64,000 bases of DNA from Flavobacterium silvaticum (GCF_012911565.1 NZ_JAAMPU010000107.1:124001-188000), one strand, 5' to 3'. Counted from the first letter of the stretch, positions 16,671 to 27,008 are shown. The notes: generated by a model from the letters alone, not told the origin. Translations and numbers: made by a program.

Positions 16671-19600
16671 TTATCTGCTGATGTACAAATAGCTTGATTT
16701 CTCAGTTACTTTACCTTCTACATCGGTGTATTTGAGGATGTAGAAATACGTTCCGGCAGGAAGCTCCTCGTCTTTCTTAAGCGTAGCACGCCCTTCTGAC
16801 TGTCCGCGGAAAACAACGCTCGTGTTGTTGTACTGACGCGCTTCGTAAACCAGGATTCCCCAACGGTTGTATACTTCGATAGAGTTATCTGTATAACATC
16901 CGTCCGTAAGACCGTCGATGATCATGGTATCGTTTTCACCGTCACCGTTAGGAGTGATCGCATTGTGTACCAATACGGAACAAGCCGGCAATACGATACA
17001 GTCGTCGTTGATCGCGATAGCCAATTCCGCTGTCTGTTCGCAACTGTCTACAGTAACTGTATAGTTAATGGTATAGTTACCAACTGCCAACCCTAGCGGA
17101 ACAAAGTTGCTTCCTTGCAAAGCACCTGTATTGGCTGGGTCAGAGAATGTTCCTCCTTGTGCAATGCCTGCAGGAAGGTAGTCTGTCAGGTCAACGATTG
17201 CACTTTCGTCAGCATTACACTGATCTGGAGTAGAGCCATTCTGCGTAGCCGGAGTGGTTACCGTAACAGATTGTTGGGCTGTACTTGTCAAACCATTCGC
17301 ATCTGTAAACAACCAGTTAACAGTATATGTTCCCGCAACGTTATAGGTCAACGGATCTGTGGTTGTTGCAGTAACTGTTCCGCTACAGTTATCCGTAGCA
17401 GTTGGAGTTGGTACAGTAATGTCACAATCCTGGGACAATGCTGCCAATGCAGGGGCGGTCGGAGGCGTCACATCCTGAACGATTACTTGTTGGGAATCCT
17501 GAACGGTTCCGGTAGAGAACACATAGGTCCACGTGATAGTAAACGTACCTTGTGATGTAAACGAAGTCTGGTCTGGCGTAGCCGTAACCAAAGCACCTGT
17601 ACACGGATCGTTAGCCTGTGGAGCTGTACCTGCTGTCACCGAACATTCGCCTGTGAGCGTTGGTAATGTAGGAAGGACCGGAGCGCCAGGGTTTGTAACG
17701 ATAACAGTCTGCTGGGCGAATACAGAAGCGTTTCCGTTTCCGTCATTGAATTCCCAGTTGATGGTATATGTTCCGGCAACGCTGTAGTCTACAGGATCAG
17801 AAGTTGTACCTGTTACTGTACCGGCACAGTTGTCGGTAGTAGTAGGTGCATCGACGTGGATGGTACAAGATGCGGTTGCATTGGCAAGAGTCGGCTGAAC
17901 CGGAGATTGTGTATCGTCGATTGTAACGTCTTGTGTAGCAGTCACTGTTAATGGAGGAACTGCGTTTCCGTAAGCAAACGTCCATGTGATGGTATAAGAA
18001 CCTTCTGTTGTAGGATTGACATTATCCAAAGTAGTACCTGTGATAGTACCGCCTGTACAAGGATCTTCGATGGTCGGAGCCGTGATAGGAGCAGGACATT
18101 GCATTACAATAGGTGATAAAACCGGAGCTGTAGGTGCAACCGCGTTCACGATTACGGTTTGCGTCGTAGAATCTATGTTTCCGTTTCCATCGTCAAATGT
18201 CCATGTAATGTTGAACATACCTGGTGTATTGAATACCAATGAATCAGAAGTTGTACCTGTGATTGTTCCGGCACAAGAATCTGTGGCTACAGGAACATCT
18301 GTTACAGTTCCGAAACAGTCGAACTCAATAGTGCTAAGTGATGGCAATACCGGATTGGTTACGTCATCGATGACTACAGACTGGTTAGCCGTAACATCTG
18401 TACCATCAAAGTCAAAATGCCATACGATAGTATATGTTCCATCACCCGTGAAAGTCGTAGGACTTGTAGTTGTTCCTGTTACTTGCGTATCTGTACAAGG
18501 ATTTGTTACTACCGGAGCTGTGATTACAGGGTTACATTCAGCAGTTATGGCAGGAAGATCACCAATTTGCGGTAAAGCAGAAGGATCGATAGTAACTGTT
18601 TGCTGAGCTGTAGTGGTATTTCCGTTTCCGTCATCAAAAGTCCAGTTGATCGTGTATACACCAGGAGTGGTGAAAGTCGTAGGATCTGTAGTAGTACCCG
18701 TGATTACGCCCGCACAAGCATCAACAGCAGTCGCCGCCGGAACTGTAAGTCCGCAAGGAGATACTATTGGAGAAAGATTGGCAACCGGGTCTGTGTTGTC
18801 GAAGCTACGCGTGATGTTCTGGTGTAATTCAAGAACATTCTGACAAGCATCTGTTACAAGGTAAGTACGTACGATAGTTTCGTTACAACCATTCAATACA
18901 GGCTGGCTGTCACCTCCGTAAGTTACCGTAGGTGTGCTGCAGTTGTCTGCCTCGTCCGTTACCAGGTTTACATCTGGATTTGGGAACGGCTGGTTGAAGT
19001 CTACGATCACGATGTCTGCCGGAGCTGTAGCTGTAGGCAATACAGTATCGTTAGTACGGGTAAGTACCTGAGTAACAACAATACTGTTACCGCAATTATC
19101 GGTTACACTATAAGTACGCATGATGGTTTCCTGGCAACCTACAAATACCGGAGCGCTGTCACTTACGAAGGCAACTTCCGGAGAAGCATCGCAATTGTCT
19201 GCTTCATCCAAAACTACCGAAGTATCCGGAGCAGGAAAAGCAGTGCCACAACCTACTACGTCTATCTGTGCAGGGTTCGATGCCGTTGGATCTACAGAAT
19301 CACCAACAGTAATGGTTTGTTGAACAGTCAAACTGGAACAACCACTGATTGTAAATGTACGTGTAACGTTTAGCGGGCAGGTACCGCTAACAGTATCCTG
19401 GTACGTGATACCTGTAACTGCTGCAGGAACAGATAATACACCACCAGCCAATAAATATTGAGCAACAGAAATGGACACAGCCGTTTCACTGTATACCAAA
19501 CCTGTAATGGCGGAAGTAGAACAGCCTTCAACAATAAGTGCTGCCGGAGCCTGAGCCGTAAGAGCCGTAGGCAGAACGGTTACAGTACAATTAGGACATT

Positions 19601-20837
19601 GCTCGTTGTAGAAAGGACTGCTGCTTGAAATAGGAGTAGGATCTACGGAAGAATTATTAAGTGCTTGTCCTTCTGAATCTGTAGCTGTTACGTTGGCGAG
19701 GTTATATACTGCACCAGCAGCGGCCTCGGCGGCTGTGATAGTATGTGTGCCTGTAAAGTTCGTTGAGTTGGTTGCGCCCGGTGCAAGTGTGGCAAGGGCC
19801 GAACCACTTAATGTTACAAGTGGATCGTTGACCATAATGTTAGTCAAGGCGTCCTCACCTGTATTGGTTACCGTGAAGCTATAATTTATAGTATCACCGG
19901 CATCTGCGATACAGTTATTATTACTGTCGACATATACGCCATCTTTTTGCAATGCAATTCCCGCAGGAAGTGGCACGACAGTAACCGTATTGAAGTTATA
20001 TGCAATAAAAGCCAGATCCGAAGTTCCTTTGAGACCAACACCAAAACTTACGATTTGCTGGTAGTTCGCTGGTGTAATTCCAAAGTCACTCAAGTCTGCA
20101 GCCCAGAAACGTATTGGGCGCTCTGTATTCACAAAACCTCCAGGAATAACCATTGGTACACTATTCACCTGGTAGAAATCTGCGACCCAGTTTCCTACCG
20201 GTGTAATATTGGCCAGGACGATGTTCATTGTATTTCCTACTATATTCCCATCTGCATCGCGGAAAGAATATTGATCATTCGCCCCCGAAGGCTGGGCTAT
20301 CTGGCTGATGAGGATGTCTGGTATACCATCACCAATGGATGCAGCCTGCATTCCACTGACACCAAAATTGATGTTTCCGGTTGGAATGTTGGCGACACAG
20401 GTACCCAAATCAAGTCCGTGGGCACCATCGGTAAGGTACATTGGAATGTTGTTGATTGGAGGAGGGACCGAACCACCGTTATTTACCCCATCATACAATT
20501 GACCCAAACCAATAAAAGTACTACTGGTTGGTGTTCCTGTAAAATAGAGAAACGGAAGTGCCTGGAAATCCTGAGGAGAGAATACCTGACCGTTTGTCGT
20601 CAGCAATGCATCGTTCACACCTGTAGAGTATCTTGTACCGTTGTACGTAAAACTCACCAGATTGTGGCTGTTTTGAGGTTTTATGGGGTTTATGTTCCCA
20701 ATCCCACTTTTCCAGTAGCCCTGATAATCCGTAATGATTTCAGTAACTGCTTGGGCCCGTAGGGACGGAGAATTAAAAACACCATAAAAAAGGAGCAGGT
20801 ATAATGCACCCTTTACGCGTGTAAATAATTGTTTCAT
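16671..20837 (-). CDS. Large T9SS type B surface protein with alternating Ig-like repeats
   Basis: A 1388-residue secreted protein. It has a signal peptide (1-29), an N-terminal region of unknown fold, a DUF11-type conserved repeat near residues 300-390 (DAGDTINYSFTVTNTGEDAL), cysteine-rich HYR-like modules (about 510-680), a seven-unit array of about 74-residue modules (about 679-1197), and a C-terminal gliding-motility-associated (CHU_C, T9SS type B) domain (about 1289-1388; ITPNGDGENDT, VYNRWGILVYEA, LPAGTYFYILKY). The operon order adhesin-PorP/SprF-OmpA matches that of SprB-like adhesins. Role: probable cell-surface adhesin, perhaps in gliding or attachment. The open frames on the opposite strand here are shadows. 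Confidence 0.9.
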   Translation of the reverse strand: MKQLFTRVKGALYLLLFYGVFNSPSLRAQAVTEIITDYQGYWKSGIGNINPIKPQNSHNLVSFTYNGTRYSTGVNDALLTTNGQVFSPQDFQALPFLYFTGTPTSSTFIGLGQLYDGVNNGGSVPPPINNIPMYLTDGAHGLDLGTCVANIPTGNINFGVSGMQAASIGDGIPDILISQIAQPSGANDQYSFRDADGNIVGNTMNIVLANITPVGNWVADFYQVNSVPMVIPGGFVNTERPIRFWAADLSDFGITPANYQQIVSFGVGLKGTSDLAFIAYNFNTVTVVPLPAGIALQKDGVYVDSNNNCIADAGDTINYSFTVTNTGEDALTNIMVNDPLVTLSGSALATLAPGATNSTNFTGTHTITAAEAAAGAVYNLANVTATDSEGQALNNSSVDPTPISSSSPFYNEQCPNCTVTVLPTALTAQAPAALIVEGCSTSAITGLVYSETAVSISVAQYLLAGGVLSVPAAVTGITYQDTVSGTCPLNVTRTFTISGCSSLTVQQTITVGDSVDPTASNPAQIDVVGCGTAFPAPDTSVVLDEADNCDASPEVAFVSDSAPVFVGCQETIMRTYSVTDNCGNSIVVTQVLTRTNDTVLPTATAPADIVIVDFNQPFPNPDVNLVTDEADNCSTPTVTYGGDSQPVLNGCNETIVRTYLVTDACQNVLELHQNITRSFDNTDPVANLSPIVSPCGLTVPAATAVDACAGVITGTTTDPTTFTTPGVYTINWTFDDGNGNTTTAQQTVTIDPSALPQIGDLPAITAECNPVITAPVVTNPCTDTQVTGTTTSPTTFTGDGTYTIVWHFDFDGTDVTANQSVVIDDVTNPVLPSLSTIEFDCFGTVTDVPVATDSCAGTITGTTSDSLVFNTPGMFNITWTFDDGNGNIDSTTQTVIVNAVAPTAPVLSPIVMQCPAPITAPTIEDPCTGGTITGTTLDNVNPTTEGSYTITWTFAYGNAVPPLTVTATQDVTIDDTQSPVQPTLANATASCTIHVDAPTTTDNCAGTVTGTTSDPVDYSVAGTYTINWEFNDGNGNASVFAQQTVIVTNPGAPVLPTLPTLTGECSVTAGTAPQANDPCTGALVTATPDQTSFTSQGTFTITWTYVFSTGTVQDSQQVIVQDVTPPTAPALAALSQDCDITVPTPTATDNCSGTVTATTTDPLTYNVAGTYTVNWLFTDANGLTSTAQQSVTVTTPATQNGSTPDQCNADESAIVDLTDYLPAGIAQGGTFSDPANTGALQGSNFVPLGLAVGNYTINYTVTVDSCEQTAELAIAINDDCIVLPACSVLVHNAITPNGDGENDTMIIDGLTDGCYTDNSIEVYNRWGILVYEARQYNNTSVVFRGQSEGRATLKKDEELPAGTYFYILKYTDVEGKVTEKSSYLYISR

Positions 20838-21648
20838 AATACATTAATTGTTAAGTTTTTAAAGCAAATAAAATTGTGGCAGCGTCATTTAATGACAGGA
20901 CGAAATTATTACAACCTGACAATACACGTTCTTTTTAGGCCGAGAAATAGATAAAATGCTCAGTTTTTCGGTTAAAAGATGTCGATTATGTAATATTTAT
21001 CGACGAGTGGTATTGGCAAAAAGTTAAAATCGGAACCGATTTTTGAATAAAAACACAGTTACGGGTGTCAAAACTGCCTGTTCTTTCAATATGCTTTCAT
21101 AGTTAGATTGGGATTAGGGGTTAAACATGCCATTCAATAATTGTAATCATAAACTTATTAATCAATTCAAATGTATCACTTTATCGGTAAAATAATACAC
21201 TTTGTCGATATTTTTTTAAAAAAAATTCATTTCGTCGATGAAATGCAGCTTTTAAACTGGTGTTTTTTGATGTGGAAATGGATTATAAGTAAAGCATATT
21301 TTTAACGGTGAATGTCTTATAGACACTGATAGTCTTTGATAATCAGGAGTATATAATATATTGAAATTGTCTCATTCAAGATGTTAGTGACAGTTTCATC
21401 TTATAAAATACTGCTGACCCGTTATAAAAAATCATAAATGGTGTAAATTCTTACAATTAAATTCTAAAGGCGCTTGTTTCAATGGTTTTGGCCAAAACCG
21501 TTTATCGTCAAAATTGACATTTCATTATCCGTTCGTCGATAAAACAGATCGCTTCAACAATTATATGTGAAGATTATCATCTGTCACAAATCAGCCGACA
21601 TAATTTTGCCCTGTAACTGATTTGATAACCTACTTAAAATCAAGAACA
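20838..21648. other. Long AT-rich divergent intergenic region with repeated TCGTCGAT motifs
   Basis: These 811 nt hold no gene but have regulatory structure. The motif TCGTCGAT or a close form occurs at 20981 (TCGATTA), about 20996-21006 (inverted), 21201, 21231 and 21531. A perfect 16-bp palindrome GGTTTTGGCCAAAACC is at 21484-21499. A -7 box for the rightward gene is at 21601. The region separates the adhesin operon from the delta-60 T9SS protein. Confidence 0.5.
21601..21608 (+). promoter_or_regulatory. -7 box for the delta-60 T9SS protein gene
   Basis: TAATTTTG is a perfect TAnnTTTG 41 nt before the ATG at 21649. The TTG at 21622, which opens the longer frame, would lie only about 7 nt from the transcription start, so the ATG is preferred. 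Confidence 0.6.
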
Positions 21649-24645
21649 ATGAAAACAAGAATACTTTTTACAATTTTATTTGCAATGGTTGCTTTTGCCG
21701 GTCAATCCCAAGTCGGACCAGGTGAAATAGACAACACATTTAATTCAAGCGGCATTGGAGCTTATGGAGGAAATCCTTCTGCAGTTCCTTTAGATGCGAC
21801 CGCTGACGGAAACGTTTACAAATCCAAAGTCTATCCGGCGACTTCGGTTCACAAGGACAAAATCCTTATCGTGGGACGTTTTACCAGCTACAATGGTGTT
21901 GCCCGTGAATACATTGCCCGCTTGAATGCCGATGGTACGCTTGATACCACATTTTCTGCGACAACAGCCTTTGGAAGCAGTCAGTATATATACTGCGTTG
22001 AAATTCTTGCTAACGATAAAATCCTTATCGGAGGAGGTTTTACTGTTGCCGCCAGTGGAATTACCTATAAAAATATGGCGCGTTTGAATTCAGATGGTAC
22101 GCTTGATACTACTTTTTGTTCGGCTGCAGGAACAACCCGCGGAACGAACGGTGTGGTACATGCCTTTTGTCCACTGGGAACAAATGCTTCTTCCGGCTTA
22201 TATATAGGAGGTGATTTTTCATCTTACAGCGGAACCGCTTGTGGACGCGTAATCAAGTTGACTTCTGTGGGTGCTTTGGCTTCAGGCTTTTTGACAAGTT
22301 CCACAAATACGCCAACCGGTGAAGTTCGTACAATCGTGCTTCAGGGAACAAGCCCTACAAGCAAAGTTCTTGTCGGCGGATTCTTTGCAGGCTTCAACAA
22401 TGGCGGAACCACGGTAAATCAGTCTCGTATCATCCGGTTGAATACGGACGGAAGCCTTGATACGACATTTAATTCCGGTGGAGCAGGAGCAACCGGCGGA
22501 AGTGATGGAGCCGTATTCCAGATAGCTTACGTAGGTTCAGGTTCTTATTCCGGAATTTATGTAGCGGGAAGATTCGACTTATATAACGGAGTGGCCCGTA
22601 AAGGCTTTATAAAACTGAATACCAGTGGTGCTTTAGTAACAGGTTTCAACGGAGGCGCTGCCGGAACAGGCGGAACTTATACACACGTTTTCTGTTTCAC
22701 GATCCAGCCGGACAACAAGTTTATCCTGGGGGGAAACTTCACACAGTGGAACGGCACCAATATTCCAAAAGCAATCGTTCGTTTGAATCCTGACGGGTCA
22801 AGAGATACTACTTTCCTTACAGGCACAGGATTTTCCGGTGGAACAAGTGTTTATCAAGGTGTTGCGGTTATCCGTGATATCCAACTACAATCTGATTCAA
22901 AAATCATAGTTGGCGGCGATTTTACAACATATGACGGGAACCCAAGACGTATGATTGCGCGTATAAAAACACGTGAGTGCTCACTTGCTGCGGTATATTA
23001 TGAAGATACAGGCTGGGACGGTGGTGTCATCCCTACAGATCCGACCAACGAAAACTATTATGTATCTATCGTAAGCGGAACCTGTACTATTCCGTCCGGA
23101 ACAAACGTATATGCCTGTGAACTGGACATCAAGCCGGGGGCCACTTTACTAGTCGAGCACAATGCATCGATTACTGTAAAAGGCGTTTTGATGAATAACG
23201 GCTATTTTCAGATTGATGATAGCGGAAGTCTGATCCAGATTAAAGACGATGCGGTTAACGCGGATCTTGGAGACGGTATGTTCAAAGTAATCCGCAATAC
23301 AAAACCTGTAAGAAGATATGATTTTACCTATTGGGCTTCACCTGTTGAAAATCAAACGCTTTACAATTTATCTCCCAATACGCTTGCCGATAAATACTAT
23401 AAATTCAACACGGCCGGAAATAACTGGGTAACTATTATGAACGGAGCAGAAAGCATGGCGACAGGCCAGGGATACATCATCCGCGCACCTCAATCACACA
23501 GCATTACAGCGCCTTCCGTTTACCAAGCTACTTTTATTGGCCGCCCGAACAACGGATTGTTAAGTACAACAGTATATAAGAGCGGAACCAATTCCTGGAA
23601 TCTGTTAGGAAATCCATATCCTTCATCTATTGACATTAACTCATTCCTCAACGATTCAAACAACTCTACCAAGCTTGGAGGAACAGTCTACATCTGGACA
23701 CATAACACTGCTATCAATCCACAAACAGGTGTGTATTCTTATGTAAGTTCCGATTACCTGGCTTACAACAAGACTGCCGGTACTGTTACTTCTCCTGGAG
23801 GAGCTTCGTTCAACGGAAAACTTGCATCAGGCCAGAGTTTCTTTGTTGAAGCGCTTGCAAACAATGTTAGCGTACAGTTCAAAAACAGCATGCGGTCAAG
23901 CACTAACAATACACAGTTTTTCAGGACTAGTGCCCAAAATTCGCCTAATGCATCTTATGATGTAGAAGATACGACAAAAAGCCGTGTGTGGCTAAATATT
24001 ACCAATGCAAATGGAGCCTTCCACCAAATTGCCGTAGGTTATCTGGCAGGTGCGACTAATGGTTTTGACCGTGATTATGACGGAAAGGTTTTCAGCGGAA
24101 GTTCGCTGACGCTTTATTCTGTCGGAGTTAACGAAAACTACGTAATACAGGGACGGGCATTGCCTTTCAAGGATACTGATGAAGTAGAACTTGGATACAC
24201 CAATCCAAGTCAGGGAACGCTCACCATATCGTTGGCTCAGTTCGACGGTTTGTTTACAGAACAGGATGTCTATATCAAAGATGCCACTACAAATATGGTC
24301 CACAACCTTAAAAATGGTGATTATCAATTTACATCGGCTGCCGGATCTTTCCACAAAAGATTGAAAATCATATTCAAGGTGCCGTCTCAGCAACAATATT
24401 TGGGACGCCAGGCCAATCTTACTGCTTCGGCACGTGAAAATATGGTTCAGCTTAAAGCCGAAGAAGATGCCCTGATCAATAAAGTTGAGGTTTATGATGT
24501 AACAGGAAAACTTTTATTTGTAAGTAACGAAGGATTGAATTCTGATTCCTTTGAAACAACAAGCATCACACGTCAGAATCAATTGATTTTAGTCAAGGCT
24601 TACATGGTTGACGGAAAAATCCAGACCAAAAAAATAATGTTCTAA
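21649..24645 (+). CDS. Secreted T9SS protein with delta-60 repeats
   Basis: A 998-residue protein with a signal peptide (1-21, MKTRILFTILF... ending GQSQ). The N-terminal half (about 25-440) is built of delta-60-type repeats, each with a LNxDGTLDTTF signature and a hydrophobic ILIGG strand; at least six are visible. The second half has a beta-rich segment with YWASPVENQT and SWNLLGNPYPSSIDI, typical of flavobacterial surface proteins. It ends in a type A-like sorting domain (about 925-998; VEVYDVTGKLLF, ...KIQTKKIMF). Delta-60 repeats probably form a propeller; ligand unknown. A long regulatory region precedes it. Confidence 0.85.
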   Translation: MKTRILFTILFAMVAFAGQSQVGPGEIDNTFNSSGIGAYGGNPSAVPLDATADGNVYKSKVYPATSVHKDKILIVGRFTSYNGVAREYIARLNADGTLDTTFSATTAFGSSQYIYCVEILANDKILIGGGFTVAASGITYKNMARLNSDGTLDTTFCSAAGTTRGTNGVVHAFCPLGTNASSGLYIGGDFSSYSGTACGRVIKLTSVGALASGFLTSSTNTPTGEVRTIVLQGTSPTSKVLVGGFFAGFNNGGTTVNQSRIIRLNTDGSLDTTFNSGGAGATGGSDGAVFQIAYVGSGSYSGIYVAGRFDLYNGVARKGFIKLNTSGALVTGFNGGAAGTGGTYTHVFCFTIQPDNKFILGGNFTQWNGTNIPKAIVRLNPDGSRDTTFLTGTGFSGGTSVYQGVAVIRDIQLQSDSKIIVGGDFTTYDGNPRRMIARIKTRECSLAAVYYEDTGWDGGVIPTDPTNENYYVSIVSGTCTIPSGTNVYACELDIKPGATLLVEHNASITVKGVLMNNGYFQIDDSGSLIQIKDDAVNADLGDGMFKVIRNTKPVRRYDFTYWASPVENQTLYNLSPNTLADKYYKFNTAGNNWVTIMNGAESMATGQGYIIRAPQSHSITAPSVYQATFIGRPNNGLLSTTVYKSGTNSWNLLGNPYPSSIDINSFLNDSNNSTKLGGTVYIWTHNTAINPQTGVYSYVSSDYLAYNKTAGTVTSPGGASFNGKLASGQSFFVEALANNVSVQFKNSMRSSTNNTQFFRTSAQNSPNASYDVEDTTKSRVWLNITNANGAFHQIAVGYLAGATNGFDRDYDGKVFSGSSLTLYSVGVNENYVIQGRALPFKDTDEVELGYTNPSQGTLTISLAQFDGLFTEQDVYIKDATTNMVHNLKNGDYQFTSAAGSFHKRLKIIFKVPSQQQYLGRQANLTASARENMVQLKAEEDALINKVEVYDVTGKLLFVSNEGLNSDSFETTSITRQNQLILVKAYMVDGKIQTKKIMF

Positions 24646-24661
24646 TAAATGGTGTAATTGA

Positions 24662-24702
24662 AGTTCCTATCTGCCAGATAGCTACATAAGGTGATAGGAA
24701 CT
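24662..24702 (+). terminator. Hairpin after the delta-60 protein gene
   Basis: AGTTCCTATC (24662-24671) and GATAGGAACT (24693-24702) form a perfect 10-bp stem with a 21-nt loop, 17 nt after the stop codon. There is no T tract, so it may stabilise the 3' end rather than terminate. No gene is seen in the rest of the 232-nt gap. Confidence 0.45.
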
Positions 24703-24877
24703 GCAATTTATCGGAAATAATTACAGTTTGTCCTAAAAATTATAGAAGTAAATAATTTCAGGATAATTTTAATTCAGAAATTCAGAAATCCCTAAATCTG
24801 CTGTTTCCTTATTACCGCCTGATGTTTGGTTTAGACTCGAATTAAACAAAATCGAATTATAAATTAAATTTAGGCTT

Positions 24878-26743
24878 ATGATCAAAAAAAGACTTTTAAC
24901 AGGCGCGGTTGCAGCTGTCCTTGGAGTATATGCTCCAAATGCTGTTGCCCAGGAAGGCCAGGGATGTTACGCTCAGACTGTTGAGAATTACACTCCCGGG
25001 ACTTTGAAAAATTCCGCGAATCCGGTTCCTGCAGACCGTCAGCATGCTGACAGGGCTCTTGGGGTTCCACAAAATGACAACACAGAAAACTTCGTATCAC
25101 TTGGATACGGCGGATCTTTGACACTTGGCTTCGGTGGAGCCGTAATGGATGGTGTTGGAAAAGACCTTTACGTTGTTGAAACTTCTTATGCTTCAAATGA
25201 CTGTCTGAGCGACGGTATTGAGCGCGCTCAGGTATACCTTAGCCAAAACGGAACTGATTTCGTATGGGCTGGTGAACTTTGCCGTGACGGTTCAGTAGAT
25301 ATCGCTGCCGCAGGTTTCACTTGGGCTTCTTACATCAAAATTGAAAACGACGCTACAAGTACAACTCCTGATGGATTCGATGTTGATGGTGTTTACGCTG
25401 TAAACGGATGTGGCAACATTCCTGCTCCAGGATGTTATGCTGTTGAAGTGATGGATTTCTTCCAGGGAACTAAAGAAAACGGCCAGCCAATTACAGATCC
25501 GATGCGTACAGACGAAACCAAAGCTTTGGGAGAGCCTGAAAACGATCGTTCATCTGGTGCTGACAACTTCTTTACACTTGGTAACGGTGGTTGGATTGAA
25601 TTAAGAATGAGTGATTTCATCATTCAGGATGGAACGTCTGCTCCGGATCTTCGCGTGTACGAAACTACATGGGGTAACCTTTCATGTGCTTCTTACCCGG
25701 AATATGCTGAAATTTCAGTTTCTGCAAACAACGTAAACTGGTATTCATTAGGTTTCCACTGCCAGAGTTCAGATATTTCCCTTGACCTTGATGCAGTTGT
25801 TCCAGGCGGAGTACACGTTAAATATGTACGTATCGCAACAAATTCTGCATTGGGAAGCACAGAAGATTTCTTCGATGTTGATGGTGTAGAAGCATTGTTC
25901 GGTTGTGAGCCTTTCGAGCCTGAAACTCCAAACGGATGTTTTGCAGCTTGTACTACAGGAGAAGGATATGTTCAGGGAACTACTAAACTTGGTGGTGCGT
26001 TGCCAGCAGCAAGAACTCACGTAGACAGAGCTTTGGGAACTCCTCAATACAGCGATGCAACAACTTCACCTGCTAACAACAACTTCCTTACTTTAGGTTA
26101 CGGTGGTTCATTGACACTTTGCTTTGATGGTTTCATCATGAACGATGCTGGTGACGATATCGAAATTGTTGAAACATCTTTCAACAACCCATCATGTGCT
26201 TCTTATCCTGAATACGCTGACATCTGGGTTTCTAACGACAACGTAAACTGGTATTTCGTTAAGACAGGTTGCCATAACTTCACTGTAAACTTTGACGATG
26301 CGGTTGATGCAAGCAACAACCCAATCTACCTTCCTTACGTGCAGTATGTGAAAATCGCTAATAACGATAACCTTACAACAACTCCTGATGCTTACGATGT
26401 TGATGGTGTAAGACTGATCGCCAGCCAGTGTGAAAATACTCAAGGTCCGGTTACTAATGAGCCGGTCGGACAGCCTCAGCCAGTAGTTGGTTTGAGATCT
26501 TATCCAAACCCAAGCCGTGGAATTGTTAACTTCAACTTCTCTTCAATGTACACAGGTAATGCTTCTCTTGAAGTATTCAACATTGCAGGTCAGCGTGTTG
26601 CACTATTGTTCAACGACGAGGTTAAAGAAAATGAAGAAAACGTTGTGACTTTTGATATGTCTCAACTTCCAAACGGTGTTTACATTTCTAAGTTGAGTAC
26701 TTCTGAAGGAGTAGTTACAGGAAAAGTAATGCTTGCAAGATAA
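24878..26743 (+). CDS. T9SS type A secreted protein with three homologous domains
   Basis: A 621-residue protein with a signal peptide (1-24, ending AVAQ), three homologous domains of about 160 residues (about 28-185, 188-345, 355-510) and a type A T9SS sorting domain (about 545-621; SYPNPSRGIVNF, VFNIAGQRVALL, LPNGVYISKL, GKVMLAR). Each domain shows D-x-ALG-x-P, FxxLGxGGxLxLxF, a (V/I)VETS or VYETT strand and ends with FDVDGV, suggesting a beta-sandwich with a possible Ca2+ site. I do not recognise a named family with certainty. Cysteines are paired in each domain. The gene is monocistronic with a strong terminator. Confidence 0.85.
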   Translation: MIKKRLLTGAVAAVLGVYAPNAVAQEGQGCYAQTVENYTPGTLKNSANPVPADRQHADRALGVPQNDNTENFVSLGYGGSLTLGFGGAVMDGVGKDLYVVETSYASNDCLSDGIERAQVYLSQNGTDFVWAGELCRDGSVDIAAAGFTWASYIKIENDATSTTPDGFDVDGVYAVNGCGNIPAPGCYAVEVMDFFQGTKENGQPITDPMRTDETKALGEPENDRSSGADNFFTLGNGGWIELRMSDFIIQDGTSAPDLRVYETTWGNLSCASYPEYAEISVSANNVNWYSLGFHCQSSDISLDLDAVVPGGVHVKYVRIATNSALGSTEDFFDVDGVEALFGCEPFEPETPNGCFAACTTGEGYVQGTTKLGGALPAARTHVDRALGTPQYSDATTSPANNNFLTLGYGGSLTLCFDGFIMNDAGDDIEIVETSFNNPSCASYPEYADIWVSNDNVNWYFVKTGCHNFTVNFDDAVDASNNPIYLPYVQYVKIANNDNLTTTPDAYDVDGVRLIASQCENTQGPVTNEPVGQPQPVVGLRSYPNPSRGIVNFNFSSMYTGNASLEVFNIAGQRVALLFNDEVKENEENVVTFDMSQLPNGVYISKLSTSEGVVTGKVMLAR

Positions 26744-26765
26744 GTTTCCAGATTTCATTATACCC

Positions 26766-26797
26766 AAAAGGCTGTCATTTCTGACAGCCTTTTTTAT
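26766..26797 (+). terminator. Rho-independent terminator
   Basis: The 12-bp stem AAAAGGCTGTCA / TGACAGCCTTTT with a four-base loop TTTC runs into a T tract, directly after the three-domain T9SS protein gene. Confidence 0.9.
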
Positions 26798-26840
26798 TTT
26801 AATAAATCAAAAGATAATTTAAAGCCAGTAAAAACAGAAA

Positions 26841-26864
26841 GAGGTTTCATAAAAATGAAACCTC
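26841..26864 (-). terminator. Probable terminator for the minus-strand gene ending at 27009
   Basis: GAGGTTTCAT / ATGAAACCTC is a perfect 10-bp stem with loop AAAA. On the minus strand it is followed by a T-rich run. It lies about 145 nt past the stop codon, so assignment is tentative. No gene is seen in 26744-27008. Confidence 0.5.
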
Positions 26865-27008
26865 TCCCATCAATAACCTAAATAACAAATAGAAATCTAA
26901 ATTGTTCTTCAGGTTCTTAAGTATGTTGTATCTATAATACACTACAAAGATAAAAAACTTAAGTCTCTATTTTGCTGCTTAACGTTTATTTAACGGCACA
27001 ACTTTGCT

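Noticed and set aside
17115..20762. Several long plus-strand open frames across the adhesin gene
   Set aside because: They are shadows of the repetitive minus-strand gene; they lack family matches and signals, and the minus-strand frame explains the region fully.
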